Shown here: positions 25,966-37,856 of the stretch, piece by piece | How positions within the stretch are numbered: the first letter of the stretch is position 1 | How the letters are laid out: every line of letters begins with the position of its first letter | DNA from: Blasia pusilla | Taxonomy: Eukaryota; Marchantiophyta; Marchantiopsida; Blasiales | Reading direction: 5' to 3' | Assembly (NCBI GenBank): GCA_050084515.1 | Contig: CM114275.1 | Location: 27,280,001-27,344,000, forward strand | Length of the DNA: 64,000 bases | The notes under the pieces: model-generated | What the model saw: only the letters and a program-made list of their open reading frames with translations | The model's database searches: none | What the model was told of the DNA's origin: nothing | Position numbers and translations under genes: made by a program

Positions 25966-26290
25966 TGGAGTCTGCTTTTCCGTCCCAAGCAGTCCCTTGC
26001 TCTCTTTTTCTCCCTGTATAGTGCCAAAATGCTCGACATAATGAGAACTTAAGTTCCACATCAATGCAAGAGGAGGTTGGGAAACTGACATTAGAATATG
26101 AATGATTAATTGGGTTGCTCACTTGAGCAGGAGATTTCAATGATGGTGGAGTGTGCTTTTATGTCCGAAGCAATCCCTTGCTCTCCTTTTCTCCCTGTGT
26201 AGTGCGAAAATGCTGGACAAAATGAGAATTTAAGTTTTACATCATTGCAAGAAGAGATTGGGAAATTGAAATCAGAATAGGAAAAGTAGA
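25966..26290. repeat. diverged tandem duplication, period about 181 bp
   Basis: Matching phrases recur 181 bases apart, for example CCCTTGCTCTC at 25,994 and 26,175, each followed by a CTCCCTGT-type segment and a CAATGAGAA-like segment. The two copies have diverged. Confidence 0.7.
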
Positions 26291-26299
26291 TTTCAACGT

Positions 26300-28660
26300 C
26301 ACATACAATTGAGCCAAACCCACTCCATTTTCTCCTTATGGACACTCAATGTAATGAGAACAAAAATATCAATTTGAAACTAATACTAGGAAGGATTTAG
26401 TTTCATTAGGAGTTGATGGCGTCTACTTGGATATGCTCTCCAGCACTTCATCATCCTTCTCTGCTTCAGGAGTGAGCGCCAATAGTCCAAGTGATTTTCC
26501 ACCAATCGACGATAATTTCTTTGTAAACGGATACTTAGATTAGAATTCCATATGTAACAGTCATTGTTCCACTCAAAAGCATAAATTCATTTCATAACGA
26601 GCTTCTAAAATTGAACTTACGATATTTTCTCCTAACGGTGAGGGGATAGTTGTGTCAGAATATCTTGCCAAACTAGGAGTAGCTAGAGCACTAGTCTCCC
26701 CTATCAAAATTCGAGGGTTCTACATATCAGACGATGTCACCCTTTCATAAGTTGGGGGAGCCAATCCCTTGCCCTCATCCCTCTCTGCGACTCCATCGTG
26801 TCATGACCATACGGATTATGTCATAGAGTATAGTGTGCTAGTACAGGCCATACCTTATGTAGGGCCATAGTGTCTAGGTAGAGATGCGGTTTCATACATC
26901 GGGTTGGGGGTTACTCCGTTGAGGGTGATTTTTCTAGTAGGGTCGCTCTTAGGTTGGAGGATATAGTGTGGAGTGCACTCGAAGAACAATTAGTTTTTTG
27001 AGTTGAGCCTGTTACGTTGGGAGTTAGCCTTGGTAGTGAGTAGAGCTCTCGGCTATGGTGGTTCCCGCTAGCTTCGACCTGGATTCTCCCATCGGGGAGT
27101 GGGTTTGGCTCAATTTTATGTGATTCTATATGTGTTTTATGACAGTAGGTCTTTCACGGATTTCACTCAAAGAACTAGAGTAGATCAATGGTAGCTTCGA
27201 TCGTGGATCAGTAGGATGTGGTTAGGGTTGATTATATACTCATCCGTGGATGTTCATGGCTTATGGCCTATGTTGGAGGTATGAAACTCGTGCGTGGTTG
27301 GTTGGAAAAGAAGCGTCTTGCTGAGAGCTTTCCAACGCGCTTTAGATCGCCGGATTTCGTCAAGGGAGTTGGAAGTTATCAAGGATTGAAGATTCTGGTT
27401 CGTGTTTGACGGTTTTTTGATGTGGAGAGCTTGGAGTGTGGAAGCTCTGTTGAAGTTCATCCAGATCGGGTGAGAGGTTCCTATTGCTACCTGTATTGTG
27501 ATCTCATGTGAAGCTATCTGCTTGAGTGTGTGGAGCGTGGCGGATTTCTGTGTGCATGAATTTGGGAGGAAGCGCTGTCGGATTTGTGATTCTGGAGGTG
27601 TATGGACAACAAGTTTGTCTGATTTTTAGCTCAAAGTAAAGAGCTTGGTTGTAGCTGATTTTTTGTGGAGAGATAGCTATGGTGGCCAATTGAATTCTGG
27701 TCAAAACAAATTCAATTTTGGTCGAGGATTTGTGGAGTAATTGCTGATCAATATTTTGCGGACTAGCTCAATTTTGGTCGAGGATTTGTGGATAGCAGAT
27801 CGGAGGGGCTTGTTGGTTGGTGACTCGTCCATTGTTGGAGATGCCTATCCCATTGGGGGCGCCCTGGTTGGGCCTCTCTCCATAGCAAAGCATGGCAAAG
27901 TGTGATGAACGGGGCGATAGGGGCATGTCTCGAGCATTTCGAGGCTTCGAGGCAACTCGTGGTAGCTCGGGGCGTGTGGGCGTGAGAGGAGGAGCAAGGA
28001 GCAAGCAAGCATGCTTGATTGGACTTAAGGCAATTTTTGCAAGATTTGTGAGTTGAGTGTTGCATAACTGGTCATCCATCTTTGGGCTATTTTGCCTGGA
28101 AGACGCTTAACTACTGAGTTAACTATGTCTCTGTACACACTGGTGTAACTCATTTCGTGCTATTTGGAGATGTGTTAGGCGCTTTATGCATCTTGGGTTT
28201 TTGGTTGATGGAATTCTAGCGCATAGTACGGTGTGGCTTCTCCATGCAGGTGATATTTTCAGGTGCTGCGAGTGTGTCTAGCACGTTATCGACCAGCGGC
28301 GGAGTAGCTATTGCGTTAGAATTGTGTGGTGGGTTATGTGAATTCAGGGGGCGCCACGTTTGGTGGATTCTGTTACCTTGATTTCCATTTGCGATTGGAG
28401 GGTTGTCATTGGATTTCCTGTGTTTGGATCCCCTCCACCGTTGCTTCTTGCTTGCGCGCCCATTGTTAGGGTTGACGCTAATTTCCAGAGTAGTTTTACT
28501 CCTATGTGCTACTGGTAGTGAGGCTCGAGTGATGACCAGTAGACTGTGGGAGGCTTCTTGTGGTGATGACATGTTAGGTTGCCAACACCCATAGCTAGTA
28601 GAGCTAGAATAGTACAGCGACATCGACGTCACTTGGTTACTTAGTGGTGGTGCTTTGGTG
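26300..28660. other. upstream part of a decayed retroelement or intergenic DNA
   Basis: No gene recognised. Because it lies directly upstream of a gag fragment on the same strand, part of it may be the leader or LTR of that element, but I cannot define LTR ends. A GCTTTCCAACGCGC phrase at about 27,328 also occurs in similar form at about 46,597. Confidence 0.3.
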
Positions 28661-28677
28661 GTGGTGCGGCATCGGCG

Positions 28678-29503
28678 TTGGTCATCACGGAGCTGTCTGG
28701 TGGTTTGGTTGGGGACCGTGGTGTGGATAGTGGTGGTTTTATACGGAGTGGATTGAGGTATCGGCTACCTTTTCCACTTCTGACAGTTGATGAAGAGGAG
28801 GACGAGGGTGTTCCAAACACCGAGTCTTCTACGTTGTTATCGAGTGTTGCAACTCCATTGATTTGGGACATGGACGGGATATATGGGGCCATGAAGGGCC
28901 CACGATGATACTCGGGTGTAGTGGGCACCATTGAGTTGGAGGACTTCATTAAGGAGTTTGATACGTGGTGTGATATACAGATGTTGCGAAACGCCACGTT
29001 GTTTACACCCTTCTTGGCTTGGAAGGGGTTGTTTCAGCACTTGGAGGGACCACCCATGGACGATTACGACAAGTTTAAGATTGAGCTTAACATGGTGGAG
29101 GAGAGAGTGGTGACATCTGCATTCAGTAGGGATACAACTACTACTTCTCGTGTTCAGTAGTCCACCTCACAGTCTCGTAGTAGTGGTGGTGGTAGTAGTA
29201 GTGGGATTCGTGGGGGGTACACACGACCTCAGTTTGGTCCTAGAGGGACACCTGCGCAGAGACCATTGCCTTCATTTGCTGCCCCGCAACAAGGACAATC
29301 ATGTTGGACATGTGGAGGTGATCATGTCAAGAGGTTTTGTCCCCAAGAGGATGAGAGAGACGGACTTTGGAGGATGGGCCTCAATCAACCCCAACTCTGT
29401 GTGATCATTGTGGGAGACCAGGTCATCCTCGAGAGTGTTGCTTTGATCTTCATCCAGAGTTGAGATCAGGTCGCGGCCGTGGTGGAGTAGCTCTGAGAGG
29501 CCG
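28678..29503 (+). pseudogene. retrotransposon gag fragment with two zinc knuckles
   Basis: The translation contains a gag-like helical block (28,921-29,130, with DFIKEFDTWCDIQML) preceded by stops at about 28,906. A Gly/Ser-rich linker follows, then two CCHC knuckles: CWTCGGDHVKRFC and, in another frame, CDHCGRPGHPRECC. It stops inside a fold-back at about 29,503, so no protease or polymerase follows. Which LTR superfamily it came from is not clear. Confidence 0.65.
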
Positions 29504-29696
29504 CACTCTCTACTGCCCCTACCACCTCTACCACCTCGGCCTCTTAGAGCTACTCCATCACGGCCGCGACCTGATCTCAACTCTGGATGAAGATCAAAGC
29601 AACACTCTAGAGGATGACCTGGTCTCCCACAATGATCACACAGAGTTGGGGTTGACTGAGGCCCATCCTCCAAAGTCCGTCTCTCATCCTCTTGGG
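29342..29696. repeat. gag-derived fold-back, arms about 160 bp
   Basis: Bases 29,342-29,503 reappear as the reverse complement at 29,537-29,696, with a 33-base spacer and few mismatches. The duplicated piece is the zinc-knuckle end of gag. The right arm ends exactly where the outer end of the transposase inverted repeat begins (29,697). Confidence 0.9.
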
Positions 29697-30108
29697 AGGT
29701 GCGGTAGAGGAGAGGAAGAGAGGAAGAGAGGAGAGAGGAAACTACCTTCAACCCAAAGAGATACTTTTTTTTTAAGAGAGTTTCCTATGATTTGAAGAGA
29801 GTTTCCGTTGGGTTGAAGAGGAAACTTTTTGTGTGATTTTTTTTGCACTTTTCTTCTCAGTTCTTAAGCATTCCCACATTTTTTTTTTCTCTTCCACATT
29901 TTAGCAACCCATGTGAGTCCGATGAGTTGCAATTTGCACAAAATTTAGAAAACTGAAAAATCAGTGGAATCATAAGTGTGGAACCAATCACTTTTTTCCA
30001 TCCAAGGTCTGGAAAAAATCTACCATTTGCCTTGGGCTGAATAGAGTTCAAGCTCAAAGTGGAGGTTCTGGAAAATGAAAGTACAATCTAAAACCTCATT
30101 TTGCATCC

Positions 30109-32930
30109 TCAAAGTGGTTTGTTTAGAATACTTGGCACTTCTTTGAGGGACAGAATTGGTTTGTGGATTCCTACTCCTACCTCCGACTCTCTTAAAACTA
30201 CAAGCAACACATAGTACATGTGCTTACAAGGGAAATACCTTTTGCCACTTATCTCTCTTTGGACAAAGTCATCACATGAACATGTGGGAAAGCAACAGAT
30301 GTGCACCAAATACACCCCCGTGACACTTGAATTTACAATGTTGTTCCAGACCCAATACATCCTTCCTGTTCCATTGCCACTGTGGACATCTTTTGTGGCG
30401 ATGATCTCCATTTTTGCCTTTCGAGCTGATGCAATTCGCTTTGCTCTCTCCACCGTTGGCCTACATATTCTGTTTCTCTTCACCCCATTTCAAGACTCAA
30501 ACAGAAATAGTGGATTGAGATCATCCACCTTCTCCCGATACATGTTGACGTCAATCTTGGGTTGAATACAAATGTGAAGGTCTTTGTAATGCGAACATGC
30601 TTTGAACTTCCTCCGTCTACGAGTCTGAAACCGGCACTTGTAAGATTGTCCACTTCGTCGTGAGTGCAATTCGTACCTACGGTGATGGGCCAAATCGTGG
30701 GGGTATTCCTCGGAGCTCCAATGGCAGCCATATAAGACTTGCGGAAAGCACAAGATTCATTTGGGCAGAAGAAGTACTTCAATTGATCCCCCATCCTCGT
30801 GAAACGATCAAAGGTTTTGAGTCCCCAGAACCCAAGCAGTGGTCGTCCAGTCCTTGTACAGTTCTAATTTAGGAAAGTGCCGCATGCTCTCCTAATGCCA
30901 TCAGATCCTGCCCTGCAAGTGGGTCCATGTCCAGGGTTGCTCCGAGATATATGCCACCGTTCAAGTTGCAATCCACCTCCATGACCGGAATCCCATATTG
31001 TTGAACCACCCCAACGACCGAATGTTGCAAACTTCCAACAACGGAGGGCTTTTGAAATAAAACATTCACTGATTTTGGAGAAGTTACTCCATCACAGATT
31101 TGGGAGCAATCCGGGGTCCACGAATACCTAGGCGGCGTAATTTCCTCATCCAAATCAATCACCGCATTTGTTCCTCGATGCTGCCTCTTCACATGCCTGA
31201 AGTCAAGATACTCATTTGGTCTCCTGGAGTCTCGCTCGGACTGCTCTACCACCATCTGTATGGGACGTCTTGAAACACGCCCAGGAAAATCCCCACCAAT
31301 GTGTACGTCTTGCTCGAGGGGAGTTCTTGCTACGCACCGATTGAAGGCTTCCACATAGAGTTTCTCATCACCCGATCTCACAACCGCCCTAACATAGAGC
31401 TCGTAGATCGAAGGCCCCCTTCCTTTTGTTATGCCTTTTGTGAGGAAGATATGGGATGCTCCAGACTATAGCATTGCTCTTGCCTAGTCTTGTTGGCATG
31501 CCTCCACAAGTGAAATTCTTTGGCATGCTTGTGACGACCTCCAAGAGGAATGAACACTTTCTCCTCCACTTGTGTTGGGGAAAAGGGCATTTTCATGAAT
31601 GTTTAATCCTTGCAACAATGGCACTGTGAGAAGGAAACCAAAATAGCTCTATGAGCAAAGAAAAAAGCTACCTCTCGAAACCAGAACGGGTTGCAAGTCG
31701 GAGACATCTCATGAATGACTCTGTAACCCGTAGCTTTCTAATGTGTTGCAACACCCAGGAACCACCTAGTGCAACCCGTCGGATTTTGACTGGTTGCACT
31801 CTCATGCAACCCGTTAACCTGTCAGATTCCGACGGGTTGCAAGTAAATTTGGCCGTGCGACTTGCAACCCGTCGGGTTCCGACTAGTTGCACACTCAGGC
31901 AACCCGTCGGTAAGTGACGGGTTGAACACTCAGGGAGGCAACCTGTCGCATCCGACAAGTTGCTTGGTTTCTTCGGTTTGAAATCCCTATAGTGCCCACG
32001 CTTCTCACCTTTAGCTGCAACTCTTCAAACAATTTTCAGCAAGACTAATTAGTGAACTCACCTCCCGCATGAAGTTTCCCCATTGTCTCATTCCTACAGT
32101 CCACCAACTCAACCAAGAGCATAACTCTTTGTACTTCCCCTCAATCGCATGTTTCCTCCACCACCCATGAATTTCTTCTTGGCATTCTATGGCCTGTTTC
32201 AAGGTTTTGCTGTCCTTGCAGCGTTGGAGTGGAGTGACATGCTCTGTCCTCTTATTCTCCTTGATGCAAGATTTGCTTTAGCTGGTCACAGACTATTGCC
32301 AATGGAAAGCATCCGACCTTTCTCTCTCTGGTTGAACCTCCCCACCCAAAACACTTCCTTGATAGCAATCCACCCAGGTTGTGCATTTTCCGCCATGAAC
32401 CCATAAATTTCCGGAGGTGGCCTTTTGTTTTCCTTCACCACCTCCAATAAGAGTAACCAACACATCTTCAAATTGCCAACGTCTTCTGCTTTTACTTCAT
32501 AGACAAATATAGTTTTGAGTCCCTTCTCCACATTATCATAAACGTGAGCACCCATTGTCAAGAACACGCTCCAACGTAGAAAGGGGATGCTTGACAATGA
32601 GGACATCGATGGCCTCCCGGCAGTATGGTGGCACCAACCTCATATGGAGTTTTTGCATTCTGAGGGGGGAATTGCGACGTATTGACCCACTCGTTATGCC
32701 CTAGATACGGGCATGCTGGACTTCTATATTCCAAGACTCCAACGCATTGGCGGCGGGAGACAATCCAAGGACCATCTGGGATTGAAGCACTGGTTCGTTG
32801 AAGCCTGCACCGTCGATGACAATCAGACTTTCTGTCCATACCCTTCAAGCGTCCTCCATCTTTCTTTTGAGCAAGAGAAGCATACATATTTTTCATTGTC
32901 CACGACTTGGGTTCCACGTCAGAGTACATA
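30109..32930 (-). pseudogene. Mutator-like (MULE) transposase, left copy, with SWIM finger
   Basis: Exon 1 starts in an N-terminal region with a Cys/His zinc-cluster-like segment (CVGVLEYRSPACPYLGHNEW, then CPHC, 32,929-32,558). A deletion then joins this to the DDE-type core, which contains the LTMGAHVYDNVEKGLKTIF block and an FMAENAQPGWIAI block where related proteins usually have D. The exon ends at 32,062 before a GTGAGT donor. The intron (about 31,594-32,061) holds five dyads. Exon 2 runs to 30,109 and carries an intact SWIM finger: CSC, then CKH within FPCKHMYYVLL. Stops and the internal deletion make it non-functional. Family membership rests on the SWIM finger and the core motifs. Confidence 0.7.
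31770..31963. repeat. dyad cluster 1 (left transposase intron)
   Basis: Five degenerate copies of the element's palindromic repeat (half-site GCAACCCGTCGGA followed by its reverse complement). All lie inside the intron of the left transposase copy. Confidence 0.9.
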
Positions 32931-35900
32931 AGGCTGGCAGTTCATGTTGGCTCCCACACTCATCATGTGACCGATGCAATTCAATGACATATCAAGGAGG
33001 ATGTGGCGAAGAAAGTGGCCGAGGTCTACAGAAACTCTCCGGGTTCAAAGCCCGGAGTGATCAAGTTAACAACAACATCACAAATTTGTGAACAATTGCT
33101 TGGAATCCCTGGACAGGGCAAGATCACGGGTGTTAAGGAGAAACAACTTTGGGAAAATCTCGCATTTCTCGCTGATCCTGAATGCCTCCAAAATTTTTTG
33201 CGTCAAATACAGGTACTGGATGGAAAGACGGCCGAAATGGATGCCATTGCTAGAATCAAGGCCAACTCCATATTTCCATTCATTCAGAGATGGCAGTTCA
33301 TGGGCCAGGGAGGCGAAGGATCCAAGGCCTATGTCTTCAAAATATCAACGACAGGTCCGTCGAGTGGCCTCAATCTTATAGATCGAATGAGGGAAGGGGG
33401 AGATCTTTATGGCAGTTGGGTAAGCTTTGATATTTGCTACAGAGTGCTGAACGGATGGTTGACCATGGATGCTTACGTTTATGACCATGTGGAGAAGGGA
33501 CTCAAAACTATATTTGTCTTTGAAGTAAAAGCAGAAGACATTGGCAATTTGAAGATGTGTTGGTTACTCTTATTGGAGGTGGTGAAGGAAAACAAAAGGC
33601 CACCTCCGGAAATTTATGGGTTCATGGCGGAAAATGCACAACCTGGGTGGATTGCTATCAGGGAAGTGTTTTGGGGTGGGGAGGTTCAACCAGAGAGAGA
33701 AAGGTCGGATGCTTTCCATTGGCAACAGTCTGTGACCAGCTACACCAAATCTTGCATCAAGGAGAATAAGAGGACGGAGCATGTCACTCCACTCCAACGC
33801 TGCAAGGACAGCAAAACCTTGAAACAGGCCATGGAATGCCAAGAAGAAATTCATGAGTGGTGGAGGAAACATGCGATTGAGGGGAAGTACAAAGAGTTAT
33901 GCTCTTGGTTGAGTTGGTGGACTGTAGGAATGAGACAATGGGGAAACTTCATGCGGGAGGTGAGTTCACTAATTATTCTCGCTGAAAATTGTTTGAAGAG
34001 TTACAGCTAAAGGTGAGAAGCGTGGGCACTATAGGGATTTCAAACCAAAGAAACCAACAAGCTTGTCGGATGCGACAGGTTGCCTCCCTGAGTGTTCAAC
34101 CCGTCGCTTACTGACGGGTTGCTTGAGTGTCCAACCAGTCGGAACCCGACAAGTTGCAAGTCGCACGGCCAAATTTACTTGCAACCCTTTGGAATCAGAC
34201 GGGTTGACGGGTTGCCTGAGAGTGCAACCACTCGGAAACGGACGGGTTGCAAGTCGCATGGCCAAATTTACTTGCAACCCGTCGGAATTGAGCGGGTTGC
34301 AGTAGGTGGTTCCTCGGTGTTGCAACATGTCGGGACTCTACGGGTCCCAGAGTCCTTTGACTTGCAACCCGTCTGTTTCCAAGTAGGTAGTTTTTTTCTC
34401 TGACTTTGGAGCCATTTTGGTTCCCTTCTCACATTGCCGTTGTTGTAGGGATTGAACATTCATGAAAATCCCCTCTGCCCCAACACAAGTGGAGCAGAAA
34501 GTGTTCATTCCTCCTGGAGGTCGTCACAAGCATGCCAAAGAATTTCACTTGTGGAGGCATGCCAACAAGACCAGGCAAGAGCAATGCTACAGTCAGCAGC
34601 ATCCCATATCTTCCTCACAAAAGGCATAAAAAACGGAAGGGGGCCTTCGATCTACGAGCTCTATATCAAGGTGGCTATGAGATCGGGTGATGAGAAACTC
34701 TATGTGGAAGCCTTCAATTGGTGCGTAGCAGGAACTCCCCTCGAGCAAGATGTACACATTGGTGGGGATATTCGTGGGCGCGTTTCAAGACGTCCCATAC
34801 AGATGGTGGTAGAGCAGTCCGATCGAGACTTGTGGAGACCAGATAAGTATCTTGACTTCAAGCAGATGAAGAGGCAGCATCGAGGAACAAATGCGGTGAT
34901 TGATTTGGATGAGGAAATTACGCCGCCTAGGTATTCGGGGACCCCGATTGCTCCCAAATCCGTGATGGAGTAACTTCTCCAAAATCAGTAAATGTTTTAT
35001 TTCAAAAGCCCTCCGTTGGTGGAAGTTTGCAACATCCGGTCGCTGGAATGGTTCAACAATATGGGATTCCGGTCATGGAGGTGGATTGCAACCTGAAACG
35101 GTGTCATATATCTTGGAGCAACCCTAGACGTGGACCCACTTGCAGGGCAGGATCTGATGGCATTAGGAGAGCATGCGGCACTTTCCTAAATTAGAACTGT
35201 ACAAGGACTGGACGACCACTGCCTGGGTTTTGGGGACTCAAAACCCTTGATCATTTCATGAGGACCGGGGATCAATTGAAGAACTTCTTCTACCCAAATG
35301 AATCTTGCGCTTTCCGCAAGTCTTATTCGGCTGCCATTGGAGCTCCGGGGAATACCCCCACGATTTGGCCCATCGCTGCAAGTACGAATTGCACTCAAGA
35401 CGAAGTGGAAAATACTACAAGTGCCGGTTTCAGACTCGTAGACGGAGGAAGTTCAAAGCATGTTTGCATTACAGAGACCTTTGCATTTTGTTTTCAACCC
35501 AAGATTGACGTAAACATGTACCCGGAGAAGGTGGATGATTTCAATCCCCTACTTCTGTTTGAGTCTAGAAATGGGGTGAAGAGAAACAGAATGTGTAGGC
35601 CAACGGTGGAGAGAGCAAAGCGAATTGCATTAGCTCAAGAGGCAAAAATGGAGATCATCGCCACAAAAGATGTCCACAGTGGCAATGGAATAGAAAGGAT
35701 GTATTAGGTCAAGAATAACACTATAAATTCAAGTGTCACATGGGTGTATGTAGTGCAGATCTGTTGCTTTCCTACATGTTCATGTGATGACTTTGTCTAA
35801 AGAGAGACAAGTGGGAAAAGGTATTTTCTTTGTAAGCACATTTACTATGTGTTGCTTGTAGTTTTAAGAGAGTCAGAGGTAGGAGTAGGAATCCACCAAG

Positions 35901-35950
35901 AAATTCTGTTCCTCAAAGAAGTGCGGAGTATTTTAAACAAACCACTTTGA
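32931..35950 (+). pseudogene. Mutator-like (MULE) transposase, right copy, with damaged SWIM finger
   Basis: It begins abruptly at an RLAVHVGSHTHHV segment, so the zinc-cluster exon start is absent. An in-frame TGA precedes the long open frame 33,003-34,010, which carries the N-terminal helical region, the core block LTMDAYVYDHVEKGLKTIF, the FMAENAQPGWIAI block and an HEWWRKH segment. The GTGAGT donor is at 33,960 and the acceptor at 34,449. The intron contains about seven dyads. Exon 2 continues through 35,950 with frame changes. Its SWIM region has stops (at about 35,706 and 35,798) and reads CKH within FLCKHIYYVLL. The left copy keeps the SWIM finger and this copy keeps the core, so the two have decayed in complementary ways. 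Confidence 0.72.
34057..34345. repeat. dyad cluster 2 (right transposase intron)
   Basis: About seven degenerate copies of the same dyad in the intron of the right transposase copy. Most are positional counterparts of those in cluster 1. Confidence 0.9.
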
Positions 35951-36994
35951 GGATGCAAAATGAGGTTTTAGACTGTACTTTCATTTTTCCACAACTTACA
36001 CTTTGAGCTTGAACTCTATTAAGCCGAGGGCAAATGATAGATTTTTTCCAGACCTTGGATAGAAAAAGTGATTGGTTCCACACTTAACAATATTGTGCAA
36101 CATGCGACTAGCGAAATAAGCAACTATGCCGGTTTCTTAACCATGGAAAAGTGCTAAAGCCCATCCGCGGCCAATCTAGGGATTCCACTGATTTTTCAGT
36201 TTTCTAAATTTTGTGCAATTTGCAACTCGTCGGACTCAGAGGGGTTGCCAAAATGTGGAAGAGGAAAAAAAATTGTGGGAGTGCTTAAGAACTTAGCAGA
36301 AAAGTGCAAAAAAATTCACACAAAAAGTTCCTCTTTTCAACCCAACGGAAACTCTCTTCAAATCACAAGAAACTCTCTTAAAAAAAAGTATCTCTTTCGG
36401 TTGAAGGTAGTTTTCTATCTCCTCTCACCTCTCTTCCTCTCCTCTTACCACACCTCCACAGCCGCTTATTGACTTTGTCTCCATTGTGCAGGTTGTTAAG
36501 CAGATGGCACTGATGAAGGGCCAAAAGTCCCCAAGAATTCCACTCTTTCGACCTCAGATAATGGAGTACGTCCACGAAATGCAATCGGAGGAGGATATTG
36601 CAAAGCTGAAGCAGTCGGCATCAACAGCATCCTACGTCGACAACTTCCCTTTGTTCTATGTTCAGCCTTACAATGAATATGGAACGCAAGCTCTGGTCAA
36701 GGAAGAAGACGTGGAGGTGTTGGACACATTCTGGAGGATGAGAGACCAGGAGTTCATAAGAGCAATTGAAGGATCCTAATATAGCTGGATGCGGAACCAC
36801 TACCTCTTCATCTAGGATGGAAACCACAAATGCATGCCGTGGACGCAATTTGTAGAGGAGCGCTCAAATTCATTGGAGGCGTATTTTTGCGTGAGGGCTG
36901 TTGTGCTCCATCCATTTCCTCATCACATGGCAACGATAGAAATGGCAATGCATGCGATGAATACGTAAGTTTCCTCATCCTTATTTTGATTGCT

Positions 36995-37856
36995 TCAACC
37001 CGTCGGAATCCAACGGGTTGCATAATTGGAAAGCTTGAAGATGGCCAGGAATGATTTGAGTCTCTTGTACCCATTCTCTTTGAGGTTTTGGTCATAGTCA
37101 AGCAAACCGTCAAAGTCCGACGGGTTGCCTAGTGGCCAAGCACACCACATTAATCCGAGATACTGAAACCAATCGAACATCAACGGGTTGAAAAATGACT
37201 GCATGATTTATTTGTTCTGCAATCCTTCGGACTCCGACGAGTTGCACAATGAGGGATAAGAAATCATCCAACGCCTTAAAGCAACTCATTGGACTTCGAC
37301 GAGTTGCTAGACTGTCCCCTATTTTTTGGATACTTTTGGCCGAAAGCAACCCGTCGCAATTGTATTTTCCCCCCAGGCAAGTCGTCCGAGTCCAACAGCT
37401 TGATTTTAGGCGTCCAATTCCAACTTTACAAGGCCATTGCACAACTCGTCGGACTCCGACGGGATGATATGGGGAGTTTTTATCCGGAAACTTGTCTCGG
37501 AATTGTAGTCATTCTACAACCCGTCGGAGTCCGACGGGTTGGAACCAAGGAAAAAGAGTAATTCTCTGGTTACAACCCGTCTGACGGGTTGCGACAAACG
37601 CACTTATCTATGTGTTACCTTTTGGACCCCGATGGGTTGACACAATTGCAACCCGTCGGAGTCCGACGGGTTGTAGGAAATATATTTTTCGTTGAAGAGA
37701 CTACAAGTCAAAGCAATTGTTGCAAGCAGTCGGACTCCAAAAAATTGGGAATCCTTGAAATCTCTCGAGAGTGTTGCAACCCATCGGAGTCCGACGGGTT
37801 ACATTCTCTGTTCATGACTCTTTTGTGCAACCAGACAGAAACCAATAGGTTGCAAC
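36995..37856. repeat. dyad cluster 3 (cargo gene intron 1, left)
   Basis: About 14 copies spaced roughly 30-120 bases apart. Copies at 37,517-37,541 and 37,649-37,673 are perfect over 25 bases: 12-base arms around one central G. All lie between the GTAAGT donor at 36,965 and the next exon. Confidence 0.93.

Larger units (their letters stand above)
29697..36455. repeat. large head-to-head inverted repeat of a Mutator-like element
   Basis: The two outer ends match as reverse complements (AGGTGCGGTAGAGG at 29,697; complement ending at 36,455). Both then carry a purine/pyrimidine-rich segment with runs of A or T and repeated GAGAGTTT. Homology continues inward through the SWIM exon, a dyad-filled intron and the transposase core, meeting near 32,931. 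The left arm lacks about 480 bases at about 32,557 that are present in the right arm. No spacer separates the arms. Confidence 0.85.
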
